Assembly: GCA_035533755.1 (NCBI GenBank)
Contig: DATLTC010000009.1
Location: 62,001 to 126,000, forward strand
From: Gemmatimonadaceae bacterium
GTDB taxonomy: Bacteria; Gemmatimonadota; Gemmatimonadetes; Gemmatimonadales; Gemmatimonadaceae
Direction of reading: 5' to 3'
Length of the DNA stretch: 64,000 bases
Part shown: positions 46,764 through 57,351 of the stretch, piece after piece
How the letters are laid out: each line of letters starts with the position of its first letter
Position numbering within the stretch: the stretch's first letter is position 1
Made by a program: the position numbers and the translations under genes
Notes under the pieces: model-generated
Seen by the model: only the letters and a program-made list of their open reading frames with translations
Told to the model about the DNA's origin: nothing
Databases searched by the model: none

Positions 46764-47783
46764 TCACTTCGTGTCGGCGGGGGAAGGCAGCGGGGAATCC
46801 AGGGGGGGCAAGCTTTCGCCGCCGCTGGAAGCCGGGTGCTTGCGCCGCCGGATGAACTCCGGGGCCAGGGCCACGCCGATTGCCGTGACCGGAAGGATCT
46901 GCTGGGCCTGGATCAGGAACGCGACGGCCACGGCGGCGTTGGGGTCGAACCCGAGCGCTGAGGCCGTCAGCGCGTACACCACCTGGAACACGCCCACGTT
47001 GCCCGGCGTCAACCGGAACAGGAACCCCACGTTCACAGCGAGCACGGCTGCCACGGTGCCGGTGAACGTGATCGGGAAGTGCACCGCTCGCGCCGTCATC
47101 TGATACGTGGCGATCTGCAGCCCCCAGGCGCCCACGGAGAGCAGCATCGCAGCGGTGAACCGCGGCACGGTGGATACGCTGGCCAGCGTGTGCGTGAACC
47201 GGCGGGAGTAGGCCCGCAGCTTGCCGTGCCAGTCGGTGGCATCGGTCACGGGCTCCTCGGTCTTCTCGCGGCTGAGCAGGAAGAGCACGAAGAATCCGAG
47301 CGTCGCGAGCGCGGTGATCGCGAACGGGCGAAGCGCCGAGATATGATCGGGGAGCGGCAGGAGCCAGATCCCGAGCACCAGCATGAGGACGTATCCGCTG
47401 AGCTCGAACAGCCGCTCGAGCGCGAACGTGGCCAGGATCTTCGCGCTGGGCACCCGCGTGGCGCGCGACACGAAGATCACTCGCGCGGCCTCGCCGCCAT
47501 TGGCCACCAGCACGTTGTTGAGCCCGGCGCCGGCGAACGTGGCCCGCATGGCCAGCCACAGGGAGTCGGCGCCCACGGGGCGCAGGAAGATCCACCAGCG
47601 CACGCCCTTGAGGGCCAGCGACACCAGGTTGACGAGGGCGGCCGCGAGCAGCAGGCTGGGCGAGGCCGATCGGAATGCTTGCCAGGTTTCGGCCCACTGG
47701 ACCCGCCGTGCGAACAGGATCAGGAATGCGAGCACGGCCACCCACATGGACACGCGCATCACGCGGACGAACTGTCGCTTCAT
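46764..47783 (-). CDS. YbhN/UPF0104-family membrane protein (flippase-like)
   Basis: 339 residues with about eight membrane helices, in the lysylphosphatidylglycerol synthase transmembrane/UPF0104 family. Typical stretches are LKGVRWWIFLRPVG, ANGGEAARVIFVSRAT, LERLFELSGYVLM and TPGNVGVFQVVYALTASALGFD. Family members are found with glycolipid or polysaccharide synthesis genes and are proposed lipid transporters. Last gene of a coupled three-gene operon. Confidence 0.8.
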   Translation of the reverse strand: MKRQFVRVMRVSMWVAVLAFLILFARRVQWAETWQAFRSASPSLLLAAALVNLVSLALKGVRWWIFLRPVGADSLWLAMRATFAGAGLNNVLVANGGEAARVIFVSRATRVPSAKILATFALERLFELSGYVLMLVLGIWLLPLPDHISALRPFAITALATLGFFVLFLLSREKTEEPVTDATDWHGKLRAYSRRFTHTLASVSTVPRFTAAMLLSVGAWGLQIATYQMTARAVHFPITFTGTVAAVLAVNVGFLFRLTPGNVGVFQVVYALTASALGFDPNAAVAVAFLIQAQQILPVTAIGVALAPEFIRRRKHPASSGGESLPPLDSPLPSPADTK

Positions 47784-48475
47784 GCCACGGGGACCGTGAC
47801 GAAGCGATAGCCGCGGGCGGTGAGCGTCGCGAGCACGGCGGGCACGGCCTCGGCGGTCTGCCGCCGGTCGCCCGACGGGTCGTAGCCGTCGCCGTCGTGC
47901 AGCAGGAGGATCGAGCCCGGCCTGGCGCCGTCCACCGTGCGCCGGGCGATCACGTCCGCGCCCGGGCGATCGGAATCCCACACGCCGAGCGACCAGCCGA
48001 CGACGCGCTCGCCCATCGAACGCGCGATGCGATTGACCCACGGGCTGCGGAATCCGTGCGGCGCGCGGAACAGCGCCGGCCGGGCGCCGCAGGCATGGGC
48101 GATGGCGTCGGCGCCCCGCGCTAGATCATCGCGCACGTAGGCCGGACTCTTGAAGTGCAGCTTGCGATGGTAGAAGCCGTGGTTGCCGATTGCATGGCCC
48201 TCGGCGTGCACGCGTCGGACCAGCTGGGGCCAGCGCTCGGCGTGCCGGCCGAGGATGAAGAACGTGGCGTGGATGCCCGCGTCCGCGAGCGCGTCGAGGA
48301 TCGGCGGCGTAGCGTCGGGATTGGGGCCGTCGTCGAAGGTCAGCGCGACCACGCGCTCGCGCGTGGGGAGCCGGCCGAGGGCGGTGCCGAAGACGGCGCT
48401 GTTGCGATAGAACGCTCCGTGAGCGGCGATTCCAGCCGCGGCCGCGGCCCCGCCGATCACGGCCTGAACCATCAT
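47780..48475 (-). CDS. Polysaccharide deacetylase (CE4/NodB type)
   Basis: 231 residues. NodB motifs: motif 1 TFDDGPNPD (catalytic and metal Asp), motif 2 NHGFYH (HxxxH ligands), motif 3 FRAPHGFRSP and motif 5 LLLHDGDGYD. The N-terminal GGAAAAAGIAAHGAFYR may be a membrane anchor or signal. Removes N-acetyl groups from a glycan or glycolipid; the neighbours suggest a lipid-linked sugar. Start ATG 48475 overlaps the glycosyltransferase stop by 4 bases. Confidence 0.88.
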   Translation of the reverse strand: MMVQAVIGGAAAAAGIAAHGAFYRNSAVFGTALGRLPTRERVVALTFDDGPNPDATPPILDALADAGIHATFFILGRHAERWPQLVRRVHAEGHAIGNHGFYHRKLHFKSPAYVRDDLARGADAIAHACGARPALFRAPHGFRSPWVNRIARSMGERVVGWSLGVWDSDRPGADVIARRTVDGARPGSILLLHDGDGYDPSGDRRQTAEAVPAVLATLTARGYRFVTVPVA

Positions 48476-49680
48476 GGGACGACGGCGAGGCGTCCGAGAA
48501 TGGCGTGGTAGACGTCGAGCACCTGGTCGGTGACTCGGTCCCACCCATACTGCAGGGCTTCCTGGCGTCCGCGCTTGCCGAGGCGGGCGCGGAGGGTCTC
48601 GTCGTCGATGAGACGCACCAGGGCGTCAGCCAGGGCATCGCGGTCGCCGCAGGGGACCATCAGCGCCTCGCGGTCGTTCTCCACGACGTCGCGGAAGCCC
48701 AGGATGTCGGAGCAGACGATCGGCGTCTCGCAGGCCATGGACTCGAGCAGCGTGATCCCGAACGACGCCTTGGTGGTGGGGCAGGCGTAGATCGAGCAGT
48801 TGGCGTAGTAGCTCGGGCGCCCTTCGAGGACGGCGCCCACGAAGGTGATGTCGGGGTCGCCGCCGGCCAGCGCATAATAGTGGTCGCGCAACGGGCCGTC
48901 GCCGACCACGACGAGCTGCGCACGGTAGCCGCGCCGTTTCACGCGCCGGAAGGCGTCGATGAGCGTGTCGAGACCGTTGCGGGGGTCGAAGCGACCGAGA
49001 AACAGGATCGACGGCACGTCGGCGCGCACTTCGGGCGGACGCGGGGCGTGCGGATTGAACACGTCCACGTCGATGCCGTTGGGAATGATCGTCCAATTGG
49101 CGGTGAAATACCGGTTGAGCGCGACGGTCGTGGAATGCGACACGGCGATCGCGGCGCTCAGCTTGTCCAGGCGCCGCTGGAAATAGCGATTGAACAGCGC
49201 GTACCCGGTGGAGCGGTCGAAGTAGGTGTGGAACGTGCCGACCACCGGGCAGTCCGCCTCGTCAATGGCGAGGAGCGGGAGCACCGGCGTGAGCGGCGAA
49301 TGCACGTGGACGATGTCGTAGTGCCCTTCGCGGAGCACGCGGCGCATCTGCCGGCGCAGGCCCCATCCCAGCGTGATGCGGGCCTGGGACCCGTTGGCCT
49401 GCACGGGCTGGCTGCGCCCGATGCGGATGACATTCGGCTGCTCTTCGGCGCCGGGGATGTGGGAGGTGATGATGTCCACATGGTGCCCTCGACGCCGCGC
49501 TTCCCGGGCGAAGAAGTGCACGTGCTCACAGACGCCGCCCAGGTGGGGATAGTAGTACTCCGTGACCAGAGCGATGCGAAAAGTCCGCTCGTCCCTAAGC
49601 TCGGGGAGGGCGGGCAGCTGTGGCATTGACGGATGCCGGGAGGCGCGGAGCGTTCTGCCGGGAAGCGTGAGGAACGGCAT
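48472..49680 (-). CDS. GT4-family glycosyltransferase
   Basis: 402 residues of the GT-B fold, resembling PimA/PimB-like enzymes. N-terminal YYYPHLGGVCEHVHFFAREA, acceptor-side HVHSPLTPVLPLLA and AVSHSTTVALNRYF, and the nucleotide-sugar half ILFLGRFDPRNGLDTLIDA, VVGDGPLRDHYYAL and the ExxxxE stretch SFGITLLESMACETPIV. The gene may start at ATG 49680 (close behind a TATATT -10) or ATG 49626. First of three coupled genes with a deacetylase and a YbhN-like protein. Confidence 0.88.
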   Translation of the reverse strand: MPFLTLPGRTLRASRHPSMPQLPALPELRDERTFRIALVTEYYYPHLGGVCEHVHFFAREARRRGHHVDIITSHIPGAEEQPNVIRIGRSQPVQANGSQARITLGWGLRRQMRRVLREGHYDIVHVHSPLTPVLPLLAIDEADCPVVGTFHTYFDRSTGYALFNRYFQRRLDKLSAAIAVSHSTTVALNRYFTANWTIIPNGIDVDVFNPHAPRPPEVRADVPSILFLGRFDPRNGLDTLIDAFRRVKRRGYRAQLVVVGDGPLRDHYYALAGGDPDITFVGAVLEGRPSYYANCSIYACPTTKASFGITLLESMACETPIVCSDILGFRDVVENDREALMVPCGDRDALADALVRLIDDETLRARLGKRGRQEALQYGWDRVTDQVLDVYHAILGRLAVVP

Positions 49681-49689
49681 GAAGCCTGG

Positions 49690-49695
49690 AATATA
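49690..49695 (-). promoter_or_regulatory. Candidate -10 of the glycosyltransferase operon
   Basis: TATATT on the minus strand, nine bases before ATG 49680. No clear -35. The closeness to the start codon again suggests a very short or absent leader. The 141-base gap to purF contains a direct repeat of ACGGGTC but no gene. Confidence 0.35.
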
Positions 49696-49821
49696 CCATT
49701 TGGGACCACCCGCGAGTAGGAACTGCCCGTTCAGCCCGCGGAACTGGATACACGCGTGTAGTCAGAGGACGGATGGGGGGGCGACCCGTTTCAGACCCGT
49801 TCAGGGGGCCCGCCCGCCGGC

Positions 49822-51183
49822 CTAGTCGCGGGCGGCGTCGAGCGGCGGCGCGGTGGGATAGTCGCCGGAGAAGCACGCGTCGCAGAACCCGTCCGGGCCC
49901 CCGGGCACGGAGCCGAGCATCCCGTCGCGCGACAGGTAGCCCAGCGAGTCCACGCCGAGGTGTTTGGCGATCTCGGCCTGCGACATGTTGGCGGCGATGA
50001 GTTCACTACGCGTGGGGGTGTCGATGCCGTAGTAGCACGGGCCGGTGATCGGCGCCGAGCTGACGCGGAGATGCACCTCGCGCGCGCCCGCGGCCCGGAT
50101 CATCGCCACGAGGCCGCGCGTGGTGGTTCCCCTCACGATCGAGTCGTCCACCATCACGACGCTCTTTCCCTCGATCACCTCGCGCACGGGGTTGTACTTG
50201 ACCTTCACCTTGGCATCGCGGCCCGCCTGGGTAGGCTGGATGAAGGTGCGCCCCACGTAATGGTTGCGAATGAGCGCCAGTTCGTAGGGCAGCCCGCTCT
50301 CTTCCGCAAAGCCGAGGGCGGCGGAGTTCGACGAATCGGGAACGCTGAACACGAGATCGGCGGTGGGAGCGGGATGTTCCTTGGCGAGCTGCCGGCCCAG
50401 GGCGCGGCGGGCGCGGTCCACCGATCCGCCGAACACCCGGCTGTCGGGCCGCGCGAAGTACACGTACTCGAACACGCAGCGCCGCTGGGGCAGCGGAGCC
50501 AACGCCTGGATGAACTGCACGCCGGCGTCGTTCACGACGATGATCTCGCCCGGGCCCACTTCGCGTTCGACCGCCGCGCCCACGATGTCGAGCGCGCAGG
50601 TCTCCGAGGCGAACACGACGGCGCCGTCAAGGCGCCCCATCACGAGCGGGCGCCAGCCGCGCGGATCGCGGGCCGCGATCAGCGTGTCGCCGATCGCGGC
50701 CACGAGGCTGTACGCGCCTTCCACGCCCGTGAGCGCCTCGGCCATGCGCTCACCCGGAGAGCCGGCGCGAGACTTGGCCAGCCGGTGCACGATCACCTCG
50801 GAGTCGGAGCTCGTGGAGAAGATCGACCCCGTGGCTTCGAGCTCGGCCCGGATCTGCACCGCGTTCACGAGGTTGCCGTTGTGGGCGAGCGCGATGTGGC
50901 CGCTCCGGGAGCGCACGAAGATCGGCTGGGCGTTCTCGATCGTGGACGAACCGGCGGTGCTGTAGCGCGTGTGCCCGATCGCGAGGTTCCCCTCCAGCGC
51001 CTCGATCTCTCTCCCCATGGCCTCGTTGATCGTGCCCATGGACCGGACGGCGTGCCCGTGGTCGTGCTCGTCGAGCACCACCACGCCCGCCGATTCCTGG
51101 CCGCGATGCTGGAGAGAATAGAGCCCGAGCTGGGTGAGTCGAGCCGCGTCGGGACGCCCGCGAATGCCGAAGATGCCGCACAT
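49822..51183 (-). CDS. purF: Amidophosphoribosyltransferase
   Basis: First step of purine synthesis. 453 residues with the N-terminal nucleophile Cys2 (MCGIFGIRG), so no propeptide as in E. coli. LQHRGQESAG and IGHTRYSTAG mark the glutaminase; the PRPP loop is VMVDDSIVRGTTTRG. Cysteines RRCVF, GPCYYG and FCDAC fit the four iron-sulfur ligands of the Bacillus-type enzyme. Last gene of the long operon, four bases after purL. Confidence 0.96.
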   Translation of the reverse strand: MCGIFGIRGRPDAARLTQLGLYSLQHRGQESAGVVVLDEHDHGHAVRSMGTINEAMGREIEALEGNLAIGHTRYSTAGSSTIENAQPIFVRSRSGHIALAHNGNLVNAVQIRAELEATGSIFSTSSDSEVIVHRLAKSRAGSPGERMAEALTGVEGAYSLVAAIGDTLIAARDPRGWRPLVMGRLDGAVVFASETCALDIVGAAVEREVGPGEIIVVNDAGVQFIQALAPLPQRRCVFEYVYFARPDSRVFGGSVDRARRALGRQLAKEHPAPTADLVFSVPDSSNSAALGFAEESGLPYELALIRNHYVGRTFIQPTQAGRDAKVKVKYNPVREVIEGKSVVMVDDSIVRGTTTRGLVAMIRAAGAREVHLRVSSAPITGPCYYGIDTPTRSELIAANMSQAEIAKHLGVDSLGYLSRDGMLGSVPGGPDGFCDACFSGDYPTAPPLDAARD

Positions 51184-51187
51184 GGAA

Positions 51188-53482
51188 TCAGACCGCCGTG
51201 GTGACCGGGGAATCGGAGACGGCCGAGGCCGCCCGCGACATGATGCGAGGAATGGTCTCGAAGTACGCGTCGTCGAGTTGGGCGAGGCCGATGCAGATCT
51301 CGCGGTCGTCGACGATCATCTCGAGTTGGACGCCGTCGTGGACGAACCCGATGTCGCGCGCGGGGACGCCGTGCGCCTGGGCAACGGCGAGCACGCGCTC
51401 GGCGTCGGGGGTGGAAACCACGACGCGGCTCTGGGCCTCGCCGAAGAGCAACGCGCGGAGGGGCAGGGCGTTCCACGGGGAGAGATCCACCCGGGCCGCC
51501 ATCGGCCGGCCGCGATCCATGATCGTGCATTCGGCGAGGGCCACGGCCAGCCCGCCGTCGCTGCAATCGTGGGCCGATCGCACCGCGCCGGCGCGGATGG
51601 CGTCGAGCAGCGCAGCGACGAGCGCCCGTTCGGCGTCGAGGTCGCAGGCCGGCGGCGCGCCGGCGACGACGCCGTGGATCCGCTGCAGGTACTCGCTGGC
51701 GCCGATCGAGGCCGTGGGTTCGCCGAGCAACACGATGTGGTCGCCGGCGTGCTGGAACGAAGCCCGGGTGACGTGGTCCATGGCGTCGATGAGGCCGATC
51801 ATCCCGATGACGGGCGTGGGATACACGGCGCCGCGCGGGCTCTCGTTGTACAGCGACACGTTGCCGCCGGTGACCGGCGTACCCAGGGCGCGGCACGCCT
51901 CACCCATGCCGGCCACGGCCTCGCGCAACTGGAAGTAGATCTCGGGGCGGCGCGGATTGCCGAAGTTGAGATTGTTGGTGATGGCCATCGGGCGGGCGCC
52001 GGTGCAGGCCACGTTGCGCGCGGCTTCGGCCACCGCGATGCGGGCGCCGAGGCGGGGATCGAGGTAGGTGTACCGCCCGTTGCAGTCCGTCTTGGCGGCG
52101 ATGGCGCGGTCGGTGCCGCGAATGCGCAGCACGGCCGCATCGCCGCCCGGTCCGACGACGGTGTTGGTGCGCACCGTGGAGTCGTACTGGCGATAGACCC
52201 ACTCCTTGCTGGCGAGGGTGGGGCTGGAGAGCAACTGGCGCAGCGTCCACGCCGGATCCCGCTCCTCGGCCCGCTCGGGAATCGCATCCACATCGCGCGC
52301 GCGGAGGGCGACGATCTCCGGACTCTCCGCGGCGTCGGGGGTGTACGTGGGGCAGTCGGTGACGAGGCGGATGCCCGGGAACTCCGCCACCACGCGGTCG
52401 CCCTCGGTCACGCGATACACGGGTTCGGCGATGACCTCGCCGATGACGGCGGCGGTGAGGTCCCACTTCTCGAGGATCTCGCGCACCGCGTCCTCATGGC
52501 CGCGGATGGCCACCACGAGCATGCGTTCCTGCGACTCGCTGAGCAGGATCTCGTAGGGAGTCATGTTGGGCTCGCGCACCGGCACTTTGGAGACGTCGAT
52601 CGTCACGCCAACGTCGCCGCGCGCCGCCATCTCGGCGGATGACGAGGTGAGTCCGGCCGCGCCCATGTCCTGGATGGCCACGATGTGGCCGCTGTGGATG
52701 AGTTCGAGGCTTGCCTCGAGGAGCAGCTTCTCCGTGAACGGGTCGCCCACCTGGACGCGCGGGCGCTTGGCTTCGGTGGCCGCCGACAGGTCTTCCGACG
52801 CGAACGACGCGCCGTGGATGCCGTCGCGGCCCGTGCGCGCGCCCACGGCGATGATCGGGTTGCCCACGCCCTGCGCCACAGCGAGCATCAGCTCCGTTTC
52901 CTTGAGCAGTCCCACGCACATCGCGTTGACGAGCGGATTGCCGTCGTAGGCGGGGTCGAACACCACTTCGCCGGCCACCGTGGGCACGCCCACGCAGTTG
53001 CCGTAATCGCCGATGCCCTTGACCACGCCCGAGAACAGGTAGCGCACGCGTGCCGAGTCGAGGCTGCCGAACCGCAGCGAATTGAGCATCGCGATGGGCC
53101 GGGCGCCCATGGTGAACACGTCGCGCAGGATGCCACCCACGCCCGTGGCCGCGCCCTGGTACGGCTCCACCGCCGACGGGTGGTTGTGGGACTCGATCTT
53201 GAACGCCACGGCGAGACCATCGCCGATCGCGATCACCCCGGCGTTCTCGCCGGGTCCCTGCAGCACGTAGTCGGCCGTTGTCGGGAGCGTCCGGAGGAGC
53301 GGGCGCGAGTGCTTGTAGGAGCAGTGCTCGCTCCAGAGCGCGCTCACGATGCCGAGTTCGGTGAACGTGGGCGTGCGGCCGAGCATGTCGATCAGGCGGC
53401 GATACTCATCATCGGTGAGCCCGTGCTCGGCCACGAGGGCCGGGGTGATGGCGGGATCGCCGGGGCGGGGCTGGACGGTCAC
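51188..53482 (-). CDS. purL: Phosphoribosylformylglycinamidine synthase large subunit
   Basis: Small-type PurL of 764 residues that works with PurQ and Pur[63 protein letters not shown] and the second ATP-fold half ([20 protein letters not shown]) are family motifs. Start GTG 53482 overlaps the upstream small gene by 4 bases. It is separated from purQ by that small secreted-protein gene, which is unusual for purSQL. Confidence 0.95.
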   Translation of the reverse strand: MTVQPRPGDPAITPALVAEHGLTDDEYRRLIDMLGRTPTFTELGIVSALWSEHCSYKHSRPLLRTLPTTADYVLQGPGENAGVIAIGDGLAVAFKIESHNHPSAVEPYQGAATGVGGILRDVFTMGARPIAMLNSLRFGSLDSARVRYLFSGVVKGIGDYGNCVGVPTVAGEVVFDPAYDGNPLVNAMCVGLLKETELMLAVAQGVGNPIIAVGARTGRDGIHGASFASEDLSAATEAKRPRVQVGDPFTEKLLLEASLELIHSGHIVAIQDMGAAGLTSSSAEMAARGDVGVTIDVSKVPVREPNMTPYEILLSESQERMLVVAIRGHEDAVREILEKWDLTAAVIGEVIAEPVYRVTEGDRVVAEFPGIRLVTDCPTYTPDAAESPEIVALRARDVDAIPERAEERDPAWTLRQLLSSPTLASKEWVYRQYDSTVRTNTVVGPGGDAAVLRIRGTDRAIAAKTDCNGRYTYLDPRLGARIAVAEAARNVACTGARPMAITNNLNFGNPRRPEIYFQLREAVAGMGEACRALGTPVTGGNVSLYNESPRGAVYPTPVIGMIGLIDAMDHVTRASFQHAGDHIVLLGEPTASIGASEYLQRIHGVVAGAPPACDLDAERALVAALLDAIRAGAVRSAHDCSDGGLAVALAECTIMDRGRPMAARVDLSPWNALPLRALLFGEAQSRVVVSTPDAERVLAVAQAHGVPARDIGFVHDGVQLEMIVDDREICIGLAQLDDAYFETIPRIMSRAASAVSDSPVTTAV

Positions 53483-53871
53483 TTGGTGTGGGAAGAAGGG
53501 TCGAGAAGTTCGCGGCCGCCGCGGGGCGGGGGAGTCTTGTGCACAGGATCCATGGCGTCGGCCCGATCCGGCGGGATGGCCACCGGTGAGCTGCTGGTGC
53601 CGGTGTATTTGCGCTCCGGCGAGCGGAAGATCGCGTCCACCACGGAGTCCTTCCTGAGCACGACGAGGTCGTTCATGCCGCAGCGACGGCCGCACGAATT
53701 GGGGTAGAACAGATAGGTGTACTCGCCCGCCGTGCGCGTCACGGCGGGGCGCCCCAGCCGTTGCGTGACCTGGGCCAGGTTCATGCCGGGATCGATCGCG
53801 CGCGGCGCGGTCCTCTGCGCGGCGGCGAGGGACGTTGCCAGCACGACCATCGAGAGTGCGCGACCGATCAT
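53479..53871 (-). CDS. Small secreted protein, possibly SmpA/OmlA-like
   Basis: 130 residues with a signal peptide (about residues 1-18, ending AAAQR). The mature part [18 protein letters not shown] followed by GEYTYLFY and [18 protein letters not shown] resembles the BamE/SmpA fold, in which a helix-turn is followed by strands. A CGRRC pair could form a disulfide. No lipobox. It is coupled to purL by GTGA and separated from purQ by 13 bases. Function not recognised beyond fold resemblance. Confidence 0.55.
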   Translation of the reverse strand: MIGRALSMVVLATSLAAAQRTAPRAIDPGMNLAQVTQRLGRPAVTRTAGEYTYLFYPNSCGRRCGMNDLVVLRKDSVVDAIFRSPERKYTGTSSSPVAIPPDRADAMDPVHKTPPPRGGRELLDPSSHTK

Positions 53872-53884
53872 ACGAACCTCCGGT

Positions 53885-54577
53885 TCAAGCGGCGACCTTC
53901 GCGAGGAGCGATTCGAACACGCCGATGCCGTCGTCCGAACCGAGCAGCGGGCTCACGGCCCGCTCCGGGTGCGGCATCATGCCGAGCACATTGCCCTCGG
54001 CGCTGACGATGCCGGCGATGGCGTGCATGGAGCCGTTCGGGCTCCACCACTCATCGGCGTCGCCGGAGCCGGAGACGTATCGGAATACTACCTGGCCATT
54101 GCCTTCCATTCGCTCCAGGGTCCGGGCATCGGCCGTGTAGCGGCCGTCGCCGTGAGCGATCGGGACGGCGATCGTCTGCCCGCGGTGGTAGCGGTTGGTG
54201 AACATGGTGGTGGCATTCTCCACCCGTAGCTGGACCAGTTCGCAGACGAATTTCAACCCTTCGTTGCGCAGCAGCGCGCCGGGCAGCAGTCCGGCCTCGC
54301 AGGCAATCTGGAATCCGTTGCAGATGGCGAGCACCGGCGCCCCGCGTCTGGCGTGCGCGACGACCTCGGTCATGATCGGGCTGAAGCGCGCGATCGCGCC
54401 GGGCCGCAGATAGTCGCCGTAGCTGAATCCGCCGGGCAGGATCACGACGTCGGCGCCGTGCAGGTCGTGGTCCTTGTGCCAGAGATACACGGCTTCTTCG
54501 CCGACGGCGTCGATCACGGCGCGGTAGGCGTCGTAATCGCAGTTGGAGCCGGGGAAGGTCACGATGCCGAACTTCAT
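53885..54577 (-). CDS. purQ: FGAM synthase glutaminase subunit
   Basis: Supplies ammonia to PurL. 230 residues: [32 protein letters not shown], the nucleophile in [14 protein letters not shown], and the His/Glu in [12 protein letters not shown] 54577 overlaps purS by 4 bases. Confidence 0.95.
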   Translation of the reverse strand: MKFGIVTFPGSNCDYDAYRAVIDAVGEEAVYLWHKDHDLHGADVVILPGGFSYGDYLRPGAIARFSPIMTEVVAHARRGAPVLAICNGFQIACEAGLLPGALLRNEGLKFVCELVQLRVENATTMFTNRYHRGQTIAVPIAHGDGRYTADARTLERMEGNGQVVFRYVSGSGDADEWWSPNGSMHAIAGIVSAEGNVLGMMPHPERAVSPLLGSDDGIGVFESLLAKVAA

Positions 54578-54831
54578 GCGGCGCCCACCGACACGACGTC
54601 GAAGTCCTCGGTCACCGGATTGGCCAGCAGGCGCTCGCACATGGCGCGCACCTCGTGCTCGGCGGCTGCCGCATCGGCCGCGTCGAGTTCCACGGTGAGG
54701 TGCCGTCCCACGTGCACGTCGCGCACCGAGGCGAAACCGAGGGTGTGAAGGGCGTCGGCCACGGCCTTGCCCTGCGGGTCGAGGAGGCCGCGGCGTGGGG
54801 TGATGTGGAGCGATACGCGAAAGCGACTCAT
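54574..54831 (-). CDS. purS: FGAM synthase subunit PurS
   Basis: 85-residue bridge between PurL and Pur[22 protein letters not shown] and a C-terminal [13 protein letters not shown] segment are typical. ATG 54831 is preferred to a longer upstream start because it overlaps the pssA stop by 4 bases and begins the conserved fold. Confidence 0.93.
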   Translation of the reverse strand: MSRFRVSLHITPRRGLLDPQGKAVADALHTLGFASVRDVHVGRHLTVELDAADAAAAEHEVRAMCERLLANPVTEDFDVVSVGAA

Positions 54832-55778
54832 TCGGCGGTTGACTCGGGTGAAGGATTGGGAGACCGGGGGCCGGCGGGCGGCGGAGCGCCGGGGACCGGT
54901 CCCTCGCTGCGGCGGCCGCGCCGGCGGCGGCGGGGCCGCGCGTCCGGCCACGGCTCGTCACCCACGTCTTCGCGGCGGCTGACGTCGCGGGAACGGGAGG
55001 GCATCGCGTGCTCCGCCGCGACGCCGGGCGTGACGCCCCGCCGGTCGAGCAGGCCGAGCGTGGCGGCGCGGGCGATGCCGAACGCGACGTAGACCACCGC
55101 GGCGGGGAAGAAGAACTGATTGGGCAGGAACACGAGCGCCACGATGCCGCCCACCACGAGCAGCAGCCCGATGACCCCGCGCACGCTCCGCAGGCCGACG
55201 TTCGGCATCACGGGGTACGGCACGTTGCTCACCATCAGGAAGCTCAAGGCGATCATGATGTAGCGGAGCAGGACGTGCCACGGCAGGTTGGCGATGACCG
55301 TCTCCTGGTACAGCGGTGTTTGGCTGAACCAGTAGTAGGTGGCCAGCGTCATGCCGGCGGCAGGTGTGGGGAGGCCCTGGAAATAGGTCTTCGCGGTGCC
55401 CGCCTGCTCGACGTTAAAGCGCGCCAGCCGCAGCACCGCGCACGCGGTGAACAGGAAGCAGAACAGCCAGTCCCACCCTTCGCGGTTGAACACGGCGAAG
55501 TACATGATCAGCGACGGCGCCACGCCGAACGTGATCGCGTCGACGAGGGAGTCGAGCTCCTCGCCGAAGCGGCCGCCGGTGTTGGTGGCGCGGGCCACGC
55601 GTCCGTCGAGCATGTCCATCACGCCGCCGAGGACGACGAACCAGCCGGCCTGCGTGTAGTCGCCGCGGGTGGCGGCGACGATGGCGAACATGCCGAAGAA
55701 GAGGTTCCCGAGCGTGAGTCCGCTCGGGAACAGCACCACCGCGCGGCGTACGTTCGTACGGGGTCCTGGGGGGGTCAT
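54828..55778 (-). CDS. pssA: CDP-diacylglycerol-serine O-phosphatidyltransferase
   Basis: Makes phosphatidylserine. 316 residues with several membrane helices and the CDP-alcohol motif [19 protein letters not shown] ending SLVD, all catalytic Asp present. The core ends near residue 245; a 70-residue Arg/Pro-rich tail (including RRRRRGRR) is extra. Its partner psd is directly upstream with a 4-base overlap, a common pairing. Confidence 0.94.
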   Translation of the reverse strand: MTPPGPRTNVRRAVVLFPSGLTLGNLFFGMFAIVAATRGDYTQAGWFVVLGGVMDMLDGRVARATNTGGRFGEELDSLVDAITFGVAPSLIMYFAVFNREGWDWLFCFLFTACAVLRLARFNVEQAGTAKTYFQGLPTPAAGMTLATYYWFSQTPLYQETVIANLPWHVLLRYIMIALSFLMVSNVPYPVMPNVGLRSVRGVIGLLLVVGGIVALVFLPNQFFFPAAVVYVAFGIARAATLGLLDRRGVTPGVAAEHAMPSRSRDVSRREDVGDEPWPDARPRRRRRGRRSEGPVPGAPPPAGPRSPNPSPESTAE

Positions 55779-56428
55779 GGCGAGGTCAGCTCCGCGAGCA
55801 CGGTCATGCCCGCCTTCGTGGTCTGACCCACCGCCACGCGGATCGCGGCGGTGGTGGGAAGAAACACGTCGACGCGCGATCCGAACCGGATGAGTCCCAT
55901 CCGTTCGCCCTGGCGCGCCTCGTCGCCGACCTTGCTGTACGTGACGATCCGTCGCGCGATGAGCCCGGCGATCTGGCGCATGAGCACGCGCGTGGCGCCG
56001 TGCGCGATGCCCACCGACATCTGCTCGTTCTCGAGACTGGCCTTCTCCACGGCGGCATTGAGGAATTTGCCGGGATTGTAGTGCACGTAGCGCACGACGC
56101 CGCTCACCGGATAGCGGTTCACGTGCACGTTGAACACGTTCATGAAGACCGATATCCGGAGGGCGCGGCCGCCGAGGAACGTCGGCTCATCGACCTCCGT
56201 GATGTGCACGATGCGTCCGTCGGCCGGCGCGATGACGAGGGCGTCGCCGCGCGGGCCGTTCCGTTCGGGATCGCGGAAGAAATACGCCACCCAGAGGGCG
56301 ATCACGGTAAGCAGGAAGGCCAGCACCCACAACGGCCAAGACCGCCGGTCGAGGGCCAGCGCGTAGGCGCCGGCGGCGATGACGGCGGCGCCGGCGATGA
56401 ACGGGACCCCCTCGCGCGCGAAGCTCAC
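55775..56428 (-). CDS. psd: Phosphatidylserine decarboxylase (short, archaeal-type)
   Basis: Converts phosphatidylserine to phosphatidylethanolamine. 217 residues: two N-terminal membrane helices, [35 protein letters not shown], and the self-cleavage site [11 protein letters not shown] (Gly-Ser gives the pyruvoyl group). The short length matches the archaeal/bacterial PSD-A group. Start GTG 56428 overlaps purC by 4 bases. Confidence 0.94.
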   Translation of the reverse strand: MSFAREGVPFIAGAAVIAAGAYALALDRRSWPLWVLAFLLTVIALWVAYFFRDPERNGPRGDALVIAPADGRIVHITEVDEPTFLGGRALRISVFMNVFNVHVNRYPVSGVVRYVHYNPGKFLNAAVEKASLENEQMSVGIAHGATRVLMRQIAGLIARRIVTYSKVGDEARQGERMGLIRFGSRVDVFLPTTAAIRVAVGQTTKAGMTVLAELTSP

Positions 56429-57351
56429 GCGAGCCCCGCCCGATCGAGCGCGGCGCCGGTGATGCGGCGGTATGCGTCCAGGTAGCGCTCGCTGGTCGCC
56501 GTGATCACCGAGGTGGGCAGAGGCGGCGGCGGGGCTTCGCCGTTCCAGCGGCCGGCGCGCCGCTCGCCGTCGAGATAATCGCGCAACGGTTGCTTGTCGA
56601 AGCTCGGCTGCGTGTGGCCCGGGGCGTACTGATCGGCGGGCCAGAACCGGGAGCTGTCGGGGGTGAGCACCTCGTCGATCAGCGTGATCCGGCCCGAGGC
56701 GTCGCGCCCGAACTCGAACTTGGTGTCGGCGATGATGATGCCGCGGTCGGCGGCGAGGGCCCGGCCCATCTCGTACACGTGGCGGCTGAGCCGCTCCAAC
56801 TCCGCGGCCACGTCGGGGCCGAGGCGGGCCGCGACCTCGGCCGGCGTGATGTTCTCGTCGTGGCCGCTCTCCGCCTTGGTGGCCGGGCTGAACAGCGGCG
56901 TCTCGAATCGGTCGGCCTCGCGGAGGCCCGGCGGCAGCGGCTCGCCGGCCAGCGTCCCGTGCGCCTGGTATTCCTTCCACGCCGAGCCGGAGATGTAGCC
57001 GCGCACCACGCACTCGATGGGGAACACCTCCGTGCGGCGGCACAGCATGGCGCGGCCGGCGATGGTCGCGCGATGCCCCATCAGCGACGGCACGCGGCGC
57101 ACGATCTCGTCGGCGTCGGCGGTGATCAGATGGTGGTGCACCTCGCCTTCGAACTGCCGCAGCCACCAGGCGGTGGTCTGCGTGAGCACCGCGCCCTTGT
57201 ACGGGATCGGCTCTTTCATCACGACGTCGAACGCGCTCACGCGATCGGTAGCCACGATGAGCAGATGCAGCGGGTCCACCACATACACCTCGCGCACCTT
57301 GCCGCGGCGCAGATGGCGCAGGGGGAGCGGGGCCAGCGTCACGATGCTCAT
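56425..57351 (-). CDS. purC: Phosphoribosylaminoimidazole-succinocarboxamide synthase
   Basis: SAICAR synthase, 308 residues. [56 protein letters not shown] and the C-terminal [15 protein letters not shown] are conserved. The length is that of the longer SAICAR synthases seen in yeast and many bacteria. ATG 57351 overlaps the purB stop by 4 bases. Confidence 0.95.
   Translation of the reverse strand: MSIVTLAPLPLRHLRRGKVREVYVVDPLHLLIVATDRVSAFDVVMKEPIPYKGAVLTQTTAWWLRQFEGEVHHHLITADADEIVRRVPSLMGHRATIAGRAMLCRRTEVFPIECVVRGYISGSAWKEYQAHGTLAGEPLPPGLREADRFETPLFSPATKAESGHDENITPAEVAARLGPDVAAELERLSRHVYEMGRALAADRGIIIADTKFEFGRDASGRITLIDEVLTPDSSRFWPADQYAPGHTQPSFDKQPLRDYLDGERRAGRWNGEAPPPPLPTSVITATSERYLDAYRRITGAALDRAGLA

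Noticed and set aside
49700-49821. ACGGGTC direct repeat after purF considered as a regulatory element or terminator
   Set aside because: Only two copies, no hairpin with a U-tract and no relation to a promoter.
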